Source of the DNA: Mycobacterium sp. 1164985.4
GTDB taxonomy: Bacteria > Actinomycetota > Actinomycetes > Mycobacteriales > Mycobacteriaceae
Reading direction: 5' to 3'
Assembly (NCBI RefSeq): GCF_001668575.1
Contig: NZ_LZMD01000061.1
Coordinates: 62,001 to 126,000 of the forward strand
DNA: 64,000 nt
Shown here one piece after another: positions 27,036 to 36,737 of this stretch; within the stretch, counting starts at the first letter, position 1, and each line of letters opens with the position of its first letter. A program made the translations under genes and the position numbers. Under the pieces are notes generated by a model. That model did no database searches. It was not told the origin of the DNA and was given only the letters and a program-made list of their open reading frames with translations.

Positions 27036-27910
27036 CGCTGTTCCAGCGCTTCGGTGCGCGCGCTCATCGAGCGGCCCAGCGCCGCGACCTCGGCGTCCAT
27101 CTTCGGCAGCAGTTCGGGTACCGACCTGAGCGAGGCGCGCTCCCCCAGCCGCGACGACAACAGCGGCTTGAGCCAGCGCATGAGGCCGACGAAGCGGGGG
27201 CAGTTGATCTGCCGCTTGCGCTCCTCGATGCCCTTGACGAACAACTCCCCGCACTCGCGCACCGACGTGGTCCTACCCAGCGGCCCCGGCAGGCCGTCGA
27301 GCATCGCGCGGGCGCTCGGCAGGTCCGACCGGCTCTCCTGCACCAGCGGGGTGTCGATCCAGAGCATGTGCGCCGACCCCACGTCGACGCCGCGGTGCGC
27401 CACCTCGAGGCGCAACGCGTTGGCGAAGTGCTCCACCGCCGCCTTGGACGCGTCGTAGGGGGCCATGCCGGCCGAGGCCGCATAGGCGGCCGCCGAGGAC
27501 ACGATCAGCACATAACCGCGGCGCTCGATCACCGATGGCAGCGCCGCGCGCACCGTATGGAAGACGCCCACGACGTTGACGTCGATCAGCGTGCGGAACG
27601 CCATCGGGTCGACCTGCAGCACCGACCCGTACGTCGCGATGCCCGCGTTGGCCATCACGATGTCGATGCCGCCGAACCGCTCCGCACCCTTGGCGACGGC
27701 GGACTCCATCGCGGCCAGATCCCGCACGTCGGCGACGGCGGTGACCACACCCTCGTTGCCGAACCGCGCGGCGACCTCATCCAGACGTTTCCCGTCCAGG
27801 TCGGTCAGCACCAACTTCGCGCCCTTACCGTGCAGGCGGCTGGCGACCTCTTCGCCGATGCCGTTCGCCCCGCCGGTGATGAGGACGACTTTGCCGTTCA
27901 CAGAAACCAT
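27032..27910 (-). CDS. Short-chain dehydrogenase/reductase (Rv2129c-like)
   Basis: 292 residues from the ATG at 27910. The cofactor motif is VVLITGGANGIGEEVASRLH, with DLDG after strand 2, suggesting NAD preference. NAG is at MANAGIATYGSV, and the catalytic Ser-Tyr-Lys are in VSSAAAYAASAGMAPYDASK. The C-terminal extension (RFVGLMRWLKPLLSSRLGER) is amphipathic and could contact membrane. Same position relative to mshC as Rv2129c. Overlaps the lipoprotein gene by four bases. Confidence 0.87.
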   Translation of the reverse strand: MVSVNGKVVLITGGANGIGEEVASRLHGKGAKLVLTDLDGKRLDEVAARFGNEGVVTAVADVRDLAAMESAVAKGAERFGGIDIVMANAGIATYGSVLQVDPMAFRTLIDVNVVGVFHTVRAALPSVIERRGYVLIVSSAAAYAASAGMAPYDASKAAVEHFANALRLEVAHRGVDVGSAHMLWIDTPLVQESRSDLPSARAMLDGLPGPLGRTTSVRECGELFVKGIEERKRQINCPRFVGLMRWLKPLLSSRLGERASLRSVPELLPKMDAEVAALGRSMSARTEALEQR

Positions 27911-27951
27911 GGGCGACAACGTACCCCGCCCGGTGGGACCACCGCGATGTT

Positions 27952-29190
27952 CTACAGCCGAATGCCCAGCAGCGCGTCGACGACGGCCGCCACCGTGTGC
28001 CCGGCCTCGGGATCATGCCCGCCGTAGGTGAGCGCGTCGGTGGTCCAACCATCCAGCGCGGCAAGCGCTTTGGGGGTATCAAGATCGTCGGCGAGGTACC
28101 GGCGGACGCGGCTCACCACGTCGCTCGCATTGGGCGCGGCGGGCAGCGCCACCGCGGTACGCCAGCGGCCCAGCCGCTCGACCGCCTCGGCGAGCACCGC
28201 GTCGCTCCAGTACCGATCGGCGCGGTAGTGCCCGGCGAACAGCCCCAGCCGGATCGCGGCGGGGTCGACGCCCTCGGCGCGCAGGCGCGAGACCAGCACC
28301 AGGTTCCCGCGGCTCTTGCTCATCTTGTGGCCGTCCCAGCCGATCATCCCGGCGTGGACGTAGTGACGCGCGAATCTCCGCTCGCCCGTAACGGATTCGG
28401 CGTGGGCGGCCGAGAACTCGTGGTGCGGGAAGATCAGGTCACTGCCGCCGCCCTGGATGTCGAGGTCGGTGCCGATGCGGCTCAACGCGATCGCGGCGCA
28501 TTCCACGTGCCACCCGGGCCTCCCCGGCCCGAACGGCGACGGCCAGCTCGGCTCCCCCGGCCGCTGCGCACGCCACAACAGCGCGTCGAGTTCGTCGCCC
28601 TTGCCGGGTCGGTCGGGGTCGCCGCCGCGTTCGGCGAACAGCCGGCGCATGGTGTCGCGGTCGTATCCGGACTCGTAGCCGAACTGGGTGGTGGCGTCGG
28701 CGCGGAAGTACACGTCGGGGTACTCGGCGTCCTCGACGACGTAGGCCGCACCGGATGCCAGCAGCTTCTCGACGACCTCGATGACCTCGGCGATGGCCTC
28801 GGTCGCGGCGACGTAGTCGTGCGGCGGCAACACCCGCAGCGCCGCCATGTCCTCACGGAACAGCTCGGTCTCGCGGTCGGCCAGTTCGCGCCAGTCGACA
28901 CCGTCGCGTTGCGCGCGTTCGAACAGCGGGTCGTCGACGTCGGTGATGTTCTGCACGTAGCGCACCTGGTGGCCCGCATCCAGCCAGACGCGATGCACGA
29001 GGTCGAACGTCAGGTAGGTCGCGGCGTGGCCGAGGTGCGTCGCGTCGTAGGGCGTGATTCCGCAGACGTACATCGTGGCGGTCTTGCCTGCGCCGACGGG
29101 CCGGACCTGTCGGTCGGCGCTGTCGTAGAGACGTAGCTGGGGTCCGCGACCCGGCAGCGCCGGGACGACGGGAGCCGGCCACGAATTCAT
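27952..29190 (-). CDS. mshC: Cysteine:1D-myo-inosityl 2-amino-2-deoxy-glucopyranoside ligase
   Basis: 412 residues from the ATG at 29190, which gives the usual N-terminus [20 protein letters not shown]. It joins cysteine to GlcN-Ins with ATP in mycothiol synthesis. It is a CysRS relative: HLGH in [14 protein letters not shown] in [13 protein letters not shown], zinc ligands in [22 protein letters not shown] and [12 protein letters not shown]. It lacks the anticodon-binding domain of CysRS, which separates the two. Mycothiol is specific to actinobacteria, supporting the organism assignment. Gene order cysQ-mshC-SDR matches M. tuberculosis. Confidence 0.95.
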   Translation of the reverse strand: MNSWPAPVVPALPGRGPQLRLYDSADRQVRPVGAGKTATMYVCGITPYDATHLGHAATYLTFDLVHRVWLDAGHQVRYVQNITDVDDPLFERAQRDGVDWRELADRETELFREDMAALRVLPPHDYVAATEAIAEVIEVVEKLLASGAAYVVEDAEYPDVYFRADATTQFGYESGYDRDTMRRLFAERGGDPDRPGKGDELDALLWRAQRPGEPSWPSPFGPGRPGWHVECAAIALSRIGTDLDIQGGGSDLIFPHHEFSAAHAESVTGERRFARHYVHAGMIGWDGHKMSKSRGNLVLVSRLRAEGVDPAAIRLGLFAGHYRADRYWSDAVLAEAVERLGRWRTAVALPAAPNASDVVSRVRRYLADDLDTPKALAALDGWTTDALTYGGHDPEAGHTVAAVVDALLGIRL

Positions 29191-29248
29191 AGTCTCGACT
29201 TTAGGCATCTACTCCACCGACATCGCGGGCGGTCATTTCATTCCCGGT

Positions 29249-30028
29249 TCATCGCCGCCAGCGGCTCTGGTACGCCGCCAAGATCTCCTCCAGCAGCGCG
29301 TCGCTCAGCTCCGGCCGGCACATCAACAGATCGGGCAGGTAGGGGTCGCGCCGGTTGTAGATCAGCTCTGAACCATCGAGGCGCGAGGCGTGCAGGCCCG
29401 CGGCCTGAACCACCCCGGCGGGCGCGGCGGAATCCCACTCCCACTGACCGCCGTCGTGCAGGTAGGCGTCGACATCGCCGCGCACCACGGCCATCGCCTT
29501 GGCGCCGGCCGACCCGATCCGCACCAGTTGGATGTCCATCCGGTCCCGCAGCCACCACAGCACCGGCGGCGGCCGGTTCGCGCTCGCCGTGATGAGGATC
29601 GGACCCTCGGTGCGCGGCGGTGGCGGAGTGACGGTGTCGGTGCGGTAGACCTCGTTGCGGGCCGGCAGTGCGACCGCGGCGTCGGTGATGCGCCCGTTGG
29701 GGCCGCCGTCGCGGCGCCACAGCGCGATGTGGACGGCCCAGTCCGTGCGTCGCGGCATCGAGAACTCGTGGGTGCCGTCGACCGGATCGACGATCCAGCA
29801 CCTGTCGGCGTCCACGCGCGAAAGGTCGTCGACGGCCTCCTCGGAGAGCACGTGGTCGTCGGGCCTCGCCGCGCGGAGCCGGTCGAGGATGAGCTTGTTG
29901 GCCAGCTTGTCCCCAGTGTCGCCGAGGTCGTACGGGTCGTAGAAACCCACCTGCTCGCGAACCTTCAGCAGCATCTCGCCCGCCTCGGCGGCCACCTCGG
30001 CGGCCAGCGCCGCATCGGTCAGGCTCAT
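29249..30028 (-). CDS. cysQ: 3'(2'),5'-bisphosphate nucleotidase
   Basis: 259 residues of the inositol monophosphatase superfamily. Metal site residues are visible in [26 protein letters not shown] and [16 protein letters not shown]. It should hydrolyse 3'-phosphoadenosine 5'-phosphate produced in sulfate activation and also act on inositol phosphates, as its orthologue Rv2131c does. Same strand and next to mshC, linking sulfur assimilation with mycothiol. Confidence 0.92.
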   Translation of the reverse strand: MSLTDAALAAEVAAEAGEMLLKVREQVGFYDPYDLGDTGDKLANKLILDRLRAARPDDHVLSEEAVDDLSRVDADRCWIVDPVDGTHEFSMPRRTDWAVHIALWRRDGGPNGRITDAAVALPARNEVYRTDTVTPPPPRTEGPILITASANRPPPVLWWLRDRMDIQLVRIGSAGAKAMAVVRGDVDAYLHDGGQWEWDSAAPAGVVQAAGLHASRLDGSELIYNRRDPYLPDLLMCRPELSDALLEEILAAYQSRWRR

Positions 30029-30076
30029 CAGGTCAGTATCACCAACCGGTCCTCGAACGGCGCGACAGGCACGGCG

Positions 30077-30913
30077 TCAGAACGCCGGCCACGGGATCGG
30101 GCGGCGACGATCGGGGCCGGGCATCACCGGATCGGTGAGCAGCGCAACGATTCTGGCGAGCAGCGCCGCGACCTCCCGCTCGGTGATGAGCGTGCACAGC
30201 TCGTCGGCGAGCCCGTCCCGCAGCTGGTCACGCAATGCGGCCACCGATTCGAGCGTCTGATCGTCGACGGGTTTACCGGCCCAGCCCCACAGCACCGTGC
30301 GCAGCTTGTCCTCGACGTGCAGCGTGACCCCGTGGTCGACGCCGTACACGCGCCCGTCCACCCCGGACAGGATGTGGCCGCCCTTGCGGTCGGCGTTGTT
30401 GACCAGCACGTCGAACACCGCCATCCGGCGCAGCCGGTCGTCGTCGGCGTGCACCAGGGTGACCTCGTCGCCCGCGTAGTCGTAGGCCTGCAGGATCGGC
30501 AGAAAGCCGGGCGGGATGCGTCCCGCCGGAAGCAGATCCACCAGATCCGGACCGGAGGGCCGTTCGTCGTCGACCTCGTCGCCCGGCTGGTCGACCCACA
30601 GCTGCACCATGCCCTTGCCCGCGGGCCCATCGCGAATGATGGTGTAGGGCACGATGTTCCAACCCAACGCGGCCGACACCAGATACGCGCCGCGCTCACG
30701 ACCGGCCAGCGTGCCGTCGGGGAAGTCCCACAGCGGCGCCTCACCCGCAACGGGCTTGTAGACGCAATGCACTTGCCGCTCGTCGAGATTCGCCTCGCAC
30801 AGGAACGTCGCGTTGCTGGCCGAGCGGATACGGCCGATGACGGTCAGCTCGCCGCTGCGCAACACCTCTTCCCGGACGGCGTCGTCGGACCCGCTCTCAG
30901 ATGTCGATGTCAT
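30077..30913 (-). CDS. SCO1664 family protein, PI3/PI4-kinase-like fold
   Basis: 278 residues from the ATG at 30913, which overlaps the DUF3090 gene by 17 bases. A nucleotide-binding Lys lies in VHCVYKPVAGEAPLWDFPDG, the catalytic-loop equivalent in FDVLVNNADRKGGHILSG and the metal Asp in VYGVDHGVTLHVEDKLRT. This N-D-R/D-H-G pattern is that of the PI3/4-kinase-like family, though the substrate of bacterial members is not known. It is always found with DUF3090 in actinobacteria (Rv2133c/Rv2134c). Confidence 0.85.
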   Translation of the reverse strand: MTSTSESGSDDAVREEVLRSGELTVIGRIRSASNATFLCEANLDERQVHCVYKPVAGEAPLWDFPDGTLAGRERGAYLVSAALGWNIVPYTIIRDGPAGKGMVQLWVDQPGDEVDDERPSGPDLVDLLPAGRIPPGFLPILQAYDYAGDEVTLVHADDDRLRRMAVFDVLVNNADRKGGHILSGVDGRVYGVDHGVTLHVEDKLRTVLWGWAGKPVDDQTLESVAALRDQLRDGLADELCTLITEREVAALLARIVALLTDPVMPGPDRRRPIPWPAF

Positions 30914-31484
30914 CGTCGGACTCGGCGAAGGCACCGCGCCGATAGCCGTTGGTGCGCACGCAGATGTGGCCCTCCGGGTCCAGCGGCTCGTCACACAGAG
31001 GACAGGGCGGTCGGCCTGCCGAGATGACCCGGTTGGAGCGCGTGGCGAACTCGCGGGCGGACTCCGGCGTGAGGAACACGCGCACCGCGTCGGGGCCCTC
31101 CTCCGCATCGTCGAGCACCACCGATGCGTCGAATTCGGTCTCCGTCACCGCGAGGAGTTCGACGACCACCGTTTGCGCCTCGGAGTCCCAGCCGAGCCCC
31201 ATCGTGCCGACCCGGAATTCGGCGTCGACGGGCGTGATCAGCGGGCTGAGATCTTCGACCTCACCGGTGTCGGGCGGGATCGGCGTGCCGAACCGGCGGT
31301 TGATCTCGAGCAGCAGCGCGGCAATCCGCTCGGCGAGCACGGCAACCTGTTGCTTTTCCAGAATCACCGAGACGACGCGCTTGTCGTGTACGGCTTGGAG
31401 GTAGAACGTGCGGTTGCCGGGTTGGCCGACGGTCCCGGCCACGAAGCGGTCGGGTGTGCGGAAGACGTGAATTGCGCGGGGCAT
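30897..31484 (-). CDS. DUF3090 family protein
   Basis: 195 residues from the ATG at 31484, the same length as Rv2134c. The fold begins PRAIHVFRTPDRFVAGTVGQ and ends with a zinc ribbon, CPLCDEPLDPEGHIC, followed by an acidic tail. A start 30 bases upstream would include a duplicated leader sequence and is unlikely. Function is unknown; partner of the kinase-like protein that overlaps it. Confidence 0.87.
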   Translation of the reverse strand: MPRAIHVFRTPDRFVAGTVGQPGNRTFYLQAVHDKRVVSVILEKQQVAVLAERIAALLLEINRRFGTPIPPDTGEVEDLSPLITPVDAEFRVGTMGLGWDSEAQTVVVELLAVTETEFDASVVLDDAEEGPDAVRVFLTPESAREFATRSNRVISAGRPPCPLCDEPLDPEGHICVRTNGYRRGAFAESDDDIDI

Positions 31485-31522
31485 AGCACTTCCAAAATAC
31501 CGGGCACTTTCCAAAATACCGG
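31485..31522. repeat. Tandem duplication of the DUF3090 leader
   Basis: TTCCAAAATACCGG occurs twice 19-20 bases apart (31489-31503 and 31508-31522 approximately), with GCACTT before each copy. The left copy places GGAAG close to the DUF3090 start. A recent tandem duplication of about 19 bp is the simplest explanation. Confidence 0.6.
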
Positions 31523-31548
31523 TTCGGGCTTGTCAGCCGTGATTGCGA

Positions 31549-32265
31549 CTAGCCGGTGGATCCGCCGACGACGGCGTCCTCCGGCGGCACCTCGCCGTCG
31601 CCGGAGTCGGCCTGACCGTCGCTATTGGGCGGTTTCGGCACGAGGCCGGACGTCAGTTGGTCGCCGGTGTGGTTGACGTGAATCACGAACGGGCGGACCG
31701 ACGTGTAACGGATCACGCTCATGGACGCCGGGTCGGCGGTGATCCGCTGGAAGCTGTCGAGGTGGGTGCCGAGCGCGTCGGCCACGATGGCCTTGATCAC
31801 ATCGCCGTGCGTGCATGCGACCCAGAGCACGTCGCCCTCGTGCTCCTCGGCGAGTCGACGGTCGTGCTCACGCACCGCGGCCACGGCGCGGGACTGCACG
31901 TGGGCGAGGCCTTCGCCGTCGGGGAAGACCGCGGCGCTCGGCTGCTGCTGCACCACCGACCACAGCGGTTCTTTGACTAGATCGGCGATCTTGCGGCCCG
32001 TCCAGGCGCCGTAGTCGACCTCCGAAATCCGTTCGTCGACGATCGGGGTCAGGCCCAACGCCGCGGCCAGCGGTTCGACGGTCCGCTCGCAGCGCAGAAG
32101 CGGCGAACGCACGATGGCGCGAATCGGCAGCGATCCGATGCGGGTCGCCACCGCGTGCGCCTGTTCGCGCCCGTTGTCGTCGAGGTCGACGCCTTCGGAC
32201 CGGCCCGCGAGCGTGTGCGCGGTGTTGGAGGTCGAGCGCCCGTGGCGCAACAGGATCACCGTCAT
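31549..32265 (-). CDS. Histidine phosphatase family protein (Rv2135c-like)
   Basis: 238 residues from the ATG at 32265, overlapping the uppP stop (ATGA). The catalytic RHG is in [20 protein letters not shown], a second Arg in [11 protein letters not shown], the Glu in [16 protein letters not shown] and the second His in [18 protein letters not shown]. This is the phosphoglycerate-mutase-like fold acting as a phosphatase. The C-terminus is a disordered Pro/Gly/Asp tail. It continues the uppP operon. Confidence 0.9.
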   Translation of the reverse strand: MTVILLRHGRSTSNTAHTLAGRSEGVDLDDNGREQAHAVATRIGSLPIRAIVRSPLLRCERTVEPLAAALGLTPIVDERISEVDYGAWTGRKIADLVKEPLWSVVQQQPSAAVFPDGEGLAHVQSRAVAAVREHDRRLAEEHEGDVLWVACTHGDVIKAIVADALGTHLDSFQRITADPASMSVIRYTSVRPFVIHVNHTGDQLTSGLVPKPPNSDGQADSGDGEVPPEDAVVGGSTG

Positions 32266-33092
32266 GTCGCCGTCACTACACCCGTTCCCAGCAAGATCAA
32301 CACCACGGTGCCCAGCATGACGCGATATCCGACGAACCAGTACATGCTGTGCCTGACCAGGAACCGCAGGAACCACGCCACTGCGGCGAAGCCGACCACG
32401 AAAGCGATGACCGTGGCCACGAGCAGTTGCGGACCGCTGGCGCTCATTCCCTCGCCCACCGGGTGGAAGGCGTCGGGGAGGGAAAACAGCCCGGACGCGA
32501 ACACCGCGGGGATGGCGAGCAGGAACCCGAACCGGGCGGCGACCTCACGGTTGAGGCCACAGAAGAGCCCGGCGCTGATCGTCGCTCCGGAGCGGGATAC
32601 GCCGGGCAGCAGCGCCAGGCACTGCGCGAAGCCGACGATGATGCTGTCCTTGAACGTCAGCTTCTCGACCGTGCGGGTTTGGCGGCCGAAGTACTCCGCA
32701 GCCGCGATGACGGCCGAGAACACGATCAGCGCGATCGCAATGGCCCACAGATTGCGCGCCCCGGTGCGGATCTGGTCTTTGAACAGCAACCCCAGCACGC
32801 CGATCGGGATGGTGCCGACGATCACATACCACCCCAGCCAGTAGTCGGCGTTGCGGTGCGCGGTGACGAACAATCCGTTGAACCAGGCCTTGACGATGCG
32901 CCCGATGTCTTTGGCGAAGTACAACAGGACCGCGAATTCGGTGCCGAGCTGGGTGACGGCGGTGAAGGACGCACCCGCGTCGTCGGCGAAGAAGACCCGC
33001 GAGGTGATCGCCAGATGTCCCGAGGACGAGACGGGCAGGAATTCGGTGAGCCCCTGCACGATCGCGAGGACGACAACCTGCACCCACGACAT
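32262..33092 (-). CDS. uppP: Undecaprenyl-diphosphatase
   Basis: 276 residues from the ATG at 33092, the length of the M. tuberculosis enzyme (Rv2136c). It removes a phosphate from undecaprenyl (decaprenyl) pyrophosphate, recycling the lipid carrier of cell-wall synthesis at the membrane. The two BacA active-site motifs are [15 protein letters not shown] and [16 protein letters not shown]; about eight hydrophobic helices surround them. A second ATG 18 bases upstream is less likely. Confidence 0.95.
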   Translation of the reverse strand: MSWVQVVVLAIVQGLTEFLPVSSSGHLAITSRVFFADDAGASFTAVTQLGTEFAVLLYFAKDIGRIVKAWFNGLFVTAHRNADYWLGWYVIVGTIPIGVLGLLFKDQIRTGARNLWAIAIALIVFSAVIAAAEYFGRQTRTVEKLTFKDSIIVGFAQCLALLPGVSRSGATISAGLFCGLNREVAARFGFLLAIPAVFASGLFSLPDAFHPVGEGMSASGPQLLVATVIAFVVGFAAVAWFLRFLVRHSMYWFVGYRVMLGTVVLILLGTGVVTAT

Positions 33093-33136
33093 TGCCGGCA
33101 CGTCCGTCACGACGACGACCGTACCGTGGGCGGGTG

Positions 33137-33448
33137 TTAGCGGCCGGTCCGCGCCACGGGCTCGGCGGCGGCGACCAGATCACGCACCGCGGCGCCCACG
33201 CTGCGCCGATCGGTGAGATCGATGTCGGTCAGCTTGCGGCTGGACACCGCGACCACGTCCTCCTCGTGCGGGACCGGGCCGGTCAACCGCGGGCGGTAGA
33301 TCTCGACGACCAGCATTTGGCGCTCGACGTGGAACGAGAAACTGCGGCCGTCGCCCACCTGGCCGAACCCGCTGGCGTGCAGACCAGTGGTCATGTCCTC
33401 GATCACAAATTCCCGGGCACCCAGTGCGCGATCCGCGGCGAGGGTCAT
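33137..33448 (-). CDS. Hypothetical protein, Rv2137c position
   Basis: 103 residues. Contains [20 protein letters not shown] (approximate) and [20 protein letters not shown], a compact alpha/beta protein without signal or catalytic motif. It precedes uppP on the same strand, as Rv2137c does, and diverges from lppL. Function unknown. Confidence 0.75.
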   Translation of the reverse strand: MTLAADRALGAREFVIEDMTTGLHASGFGQVGDGRSFSFHVERQMLVVEIYRPRLTGPVPHEEDVVAVSSRKLTDIDLTDRRSVGAAVRDLVAAAEPVARTGR

Positions 33449-33527
33449 GAGCGCACCATACCGTTGACGCGGCCGCTGATTGTGGGGTCACGGCGAGCAG
33501 ATGAAAACTCACGTGCAGCGGTCTGCC

Positions 33528-33533
33528 TAGACT
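33528..33533 (+). promoter_or_regulatory. Probable -10 of the lppL-pyrD operon
   Basis: TAGACT fits the mycobacterial -10 and lies 44 bases before the TTG start of lppL, giving a leader of about 38 bases. No -35 is evident. Confidence 0.35.
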
Positions 33534-33577
33534 GGCCATTCAGTCGATTTCCCGTACGCACGACCGAGAGCTACCCC

Positions 33578-34627
33578 TTGCCGCCATTCGTAAACGCCCG
33601 GAATCAGCCGATTCGCCGGATTGTCGCGGCACTGGCAATCTTCCCGGCATTTGTCCTGGTCGGCGGCTGCTCCTCCGAGCCCTCGGACGCACCGCCGACG
33701 ATCGCTCCCGCACAGGCCGCGCGGTCCCCCGAAGGCACCGGCCGTCCGGACGGCGTGGTGCGTGCGCTGGCCGGGAACGCGCAAGCGGCCATCGTCGACG
33801 CGGCGAGCGGTGCGCTCGCGGTGCTGGTGCCCGGCCCGGCCGGCAATGCGCAGGTCACGGTGTTCGCCAGGGACGGTAAAGACGCGGCGACGGTGTTGCT
33901 GCCCAGTGCGGCGACCGCCTTGGCCGGTGACGGTGACGGGCACGCCTACGCCGCCACACGCGGTGGCTACCACCGGATCGACCTCGCCGCCCACACCGCG
34001 ACCAAGGTCGACGTCGAGGGTCAATCGGACACCGAATTCACCGCGATCGCCCGCCGCGCGGACGGGCGGATGGTGCTCGGCAGCGCCGACGGCGCGGTCT
34101 ATACCCTGGGTTCCGACACCGCCGTCGCGGCACGGCTGAAGATCTTTGCGCGCGTCGATGCCCTTGTCACACAAGGCGATACGGCCGTGGTGTTGGACCG
34201 CGGACAGACGTCGGTGACGGCACTCACCCAGGACGGCGCCCAGCAGGCGCAGGCGTTGCGCGCCGGTGAGGGTGCGACGACGATGGCCGCCGATCCGGCC
34301 GGCCGGGTGCTGGTCGCCGACACACGGGGCGGCGGGTTGCTGGTGTTCGGCACCGACCCGCTGATCCTGCGCCAGCGCTATCCCGTGCCCGACTCCCCCT
34401 ACGGTCTCGCGGGATCGTCGACGCTGGCCTGGGTGTCGCAAACAGCGGCGAACGCCGTCGTTGGCTACGATCTGGCCACCGGCATCCCCGTCGAGAAGGT
34501 GCGATATCGAACCGTGCGGCAACCCGACTCCCTGGCATACGACGAATCCTCTGGCACGCTGTATGTGGTGTCCGGATCGGGAGCGGGTGTGCAGGTGATC
34601 GTCGACGCGGCGAAAGCGCACGCATGA
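33578..34627 (+). CDS. lppL: LppL-like lipoprotein
   Basis: 349 residues from a TTG at 33578, the first start that leaves a signal peptide intact: NQPIRRIVAALAIFPAFVLV then GGCSSEPSD, with a lipobox VGGC. The mature protein is beta-propeller-like with repeated segments (ALAGNAQAAIVDAASGALAV, TAIARRADGRMVLGSADGAV, AADPAGRVLVADTRGGGLLV, PDSLAYDESSGTLYVVSG). It is exported and lipid-anchored. It overlaps the next gene by four bases and matches Rv2138, upstream of pyrD. The start codon choice is tentative. Confidence 0.8.
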   Translation: MPPFVNARNQPIRRIVAALAIFPAFVLVGGCSSEPSDAPPTIAPAQAARSPEGTGRPDGVVRALAGNAQAAIVDAASGALAVLVPGPAGNAQVTVFARDGKDAATVLLPSAATALAGDGDGHAYAATRGGYHRIDLAAHTATKVDVEGQSDTEFTAIARRADGRMVLGSADGAVYTLGSDTAVAARLKIFARVDALVTQGDTAVVLDRGQTSVTALTQDGAQQAQALRAGEGATTMAADPAGRVLVADTRGGGLLVFGTDPLILRQRYPVPDSPYGLAGSSTLAWVSQTAANAVVGYDLATGIPVEKVRYRTVRQPDSLAYDESSGTLYVVSGSGAGVQVIVDAAKAHA

Positions 34628-34893
34628 GCGCGATCCACCGCGGAGGGATGCCACCGGGCTGGGAGGACGTCGTCAAGTCCGACCCCTCGGACGACTACGA
34701 ATGGATCCCCCTGCGGCTACCGCCGGACGTGACGCGCGTCAGCGCCTCGACCCGGTTGTCGATCGAGGCCGAGTACCGCGGCTGGGAACTCACCCGCGTC
34801 CGCCTCTACACCGACGGTTCGCGCCGGGTGCTGCTGCGCCGCAAGAAGACGGCGGCCGGCCGGACAGGCATCCCCGAGCAGCCCGCGCAGTGA
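34624..34893 (+). CDS. DUF5703 family protein
   Basis: 89 residues beginning [20 protein letters not shown] and continuing [20 protein letters not shown], then [20 protein letters not shown]. This is a small conserved actinobacterial protein with no assigned role. It overlaps lppL as ATGA and ends five bases before pyrD, so the three genes form one operon. Confidence 0.8.
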   Translation: MSAIHRGGMPPGWEDVVKSDPSDDYEWIPLRLPPDVTRVSASTRLSIEAEYRGWELTRVRLYTDGSRRVLLRRKKTAAGRTGIPEQPAQ

Positions 34894-34897
34894 TCGG

Positions 34898-35959
34898 ATG
34901 ATGTATCGCGCGCTGCGGCGGGCGCTGTTTCTGGTTGCGCCCGAACGGATTCATACCTGGGTGTTCGCCGTGCTGCGAGCCGCCACCTACTTCTCGTGGC
35001 CACGGCGTGCCCTGAACCGGTGGTTGGGCCCCCGCGATCCGATTCTTGGAAACACCGTCTTCGGCGTCTGGTTCCCGGGTCCCCTCGGTCTGGCCGCGGG
35101 CTTCGACAAGAACGGCAGCGGTCTGCACACCTGGGGCGCGCTGGGTTTCGGCTACGCCGAGGTGGGCACGGTGACCGCGCAGGCCCAGCCCGGCAATCCG
35201 AAGCCGCGGATGTTCCGCCTCGCGGAAGACCACGCGCTGCTGAACCGGATGGGCTTCAACAATCACGGCGCGGGTGAACTCGCGGTGCGTCTGGCCCGGC
35301 ATGTTCCCGACGTCCCGATCGGGGTCAACATCGGCAAGACGAAGGTCACGCCTGCGGAGGCGGCGGTCCAGGATTACGCGACGTCGGCTCGGCTGTTGGG
35401 GCCGCTCGCGTCGTTCGTCGTCGTCAACGTCAGCTCGCCGAACACGCCGGGACTGCGCGATCTGCAGGCGGTCGAGTCGTTGCGTCCGATCCTGACCGCG
35501 GTGCGAGCCGAGACGTCGACACCGGTGCTGGTGAAGATCGCACCCGACCTTTCCGACGAGGATGTCGATGAAATCGCCGACCTGGCAGTCGAACTCGGCC
35601 TGGCCGGCATCGTCGCCACCAACACGACGGTGTCGCGCGACGGGCTGGCGACGCCGAGCGTCGACGAGCTGGGACCCGGCGGGATCTCCGGACGGCCTGT
35701 GGCCGAGCGTTCGGCGGAGGTGCTGCGCAGGCTGTATCGCCGCGTCGGGGACCGGCTGGTGCTGATCAGCGTGGGCGGCATCGAGACCGCCGACGACGCC
35801 TGGGACCGAATCACCTCCGGCGCTTCGCTTTTGCAGGGTTACACCGGGTTCGTGTACGGCGGCGGGCTGTGGGCCAAGCGTATTCACGACGGCATCGCCC
35901 GCCGCCTTCACGAGGGGGGCTTCGCGTCCTTGGCGGACGCGGTGGGGTCGGCCAACTAA
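34898..35959 (+). CDS. pyrD: Dihydroorotate dehydrogenase (quinone), class 2
   Basis: 353 residues. It oxidises dihydroorotate to orotate with FMN, passing electrons to the membrane quinone pool. The N-terminal helices ([20 protein letters not shown]) are the membrane-associated class 2 extension. FMN and substrate residues lie in [58 protein letters not shown] and the closing phosphate-binding [17 protein letters not shown] with [12 protein letters not shown]. Same order as Rv2138-Rv2139. The stop overlaps the convergent 42-residue gene by three bases. Confidence 0.95.
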   Translation: MMYRALRRALFLVAPERIHTWVFAVLRAATYFSWPRRALNRWLGPRDPILGNTVFGVWFPGPLGLAAGFDKNGSGLHTWGALGFGYAEVGTVTAQAQPGNPKPRMFRLAEDHALLNRMGFNNHGAGELAVRLARHVPDVPIGVNIGKTKVTPAEAAVQDYATSARLLGPLASFVVVNVSSPNTPGLRDLQAVESLRPILTAVRAETSTPVLVKIAPDLSDEDVDEIADLAVELGLAGIVATNTTVSRDGLATPSVDELGPGGISGRPVAERSAEVLRRLYRRVGDRLVLISVGGIETADDAWDRITSGASLLQGYTGFVYGGGLWAKRIHDGIARRLHEGGFASLADAVGSAN

Positions 35960-36084
35960 CTGGCCCGCTTGCGCTTGCGGATGAACTCACCCGCCTCGGC
36001 TTCGCGCTGCCGCTTCTCGGCGCGGCGCTCCTTGAGGGATCGTTCGGCCTTCTTCAGGCTCCGACCCGGTTTCTTGTCAGCCAT
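35956..36084 (-). CDS. 42-residue highly basic protein
   Basis: ATG at 36084 opens [20 protein letters not shown] then [20 protein letters not shown] and AS, ending in TAG at 35956. About 40 percent of residues are Lys or Arg and the rest are mostly Glu and Ala, giving one long charged helix; binding to nucleic acid or ribosomes is a plausible but unproven role. GGAGCGACA precedes the start. It overlaps the 3' end of pyrD, convergently. Confidence 0.65.
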   Translation of the reverse strand: MADKKPGRSLKKAERSLKERRAEKRQREAEAGEFIRKRKRAS

Positions 36085-36187
36085 TGTCGCTCCTTAGCAG
36101 AAGTGGCAATCACTCAACCGCGACCATACGTCAGTTCCCCAGAAAAGCCAGCTATGCAGGTAATCGAGGCGCGCAGAGTGGATTTCG

Positions 36188-36718
36188 CTACTTCTGCTCG
36201 TACGTCGCGTGGATCAGCGCCCGCGCGATCGCGTGCTGGAACAGATTGAACCCGAGGTACGCCGGAGTCGCATCCTCGGGCAGATCCAGCTTCTCGGTGT
36301 CGACCGCGTGCACGGCGACGATGTAGCGGTGCGGGCCGTGTCCGGGCGGCGGGGCGGCGCCGATGAAGCGCTTGATGCCGGCGTCGTTGCGCAGAGTGAG
36401 CGCATCGCCGGGCAGTCCGCTGCCGTCACCCGCGCCTGCGGGGAGTTCGGTCACGGTGGCGGGCAGGTTCGCCACGGCCCAATGCCAGAATCCGGACGCG
36501 GTCGGGGCGTCGGGGTCGTAGACCGTGACGGCGAAGCTACGGGTCTCCTCCGGGTAGCCCGACCATGTCAGGTGGGGCGAGACGTCGTTGCCGCCGGCAC
36601 CCATGATGCCGCTGACCTGGTCGTTACCCAGCGCGTCACCGTCGTTGAAGGTGTTCGAGGACAGCTTGAACGTAGGTAGCTTCGGGAGGAACTCGTACGG
36701 GTTGTAGTCAAACGCCAT
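36188..36718 (-). CDS. YbhB/YbcL family (PEBP) protein, Rv2140c-like
   Basis: 176 residues. Phosphatidylethanolamine-binding protein motifs are complete: [40 protein letters not shown], and [20 protein letters not shown]. The anion-binding pocket is formed by the DPDAPT Asp and the GPHRY His. It follows the M20 peptidase gene by 19 bases on the same strand, as in M. tuberculosis. Cytoplasmic; physiological ligand unknown. Confidence 0.92.
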   Translation of the reverse strand: MAFDYNPYEFLPKLPTFKLSSNTFNDGDALGNDQVSGIMGAGGNDVSPHLTWSGYPEETRSFAVTVYDPDAPTASGFWHWAVANLPATVTELPAGAGDGSGLPGDALTLRNDAGIKRFIGAAPPPGHGPHRYIVAVHAVDTEKLDLPEDATPAYLGFNLFQHAIARALIHATYEQK

Positions 36719-36737
36719 GACTAGTCCTTTCGTCGAT

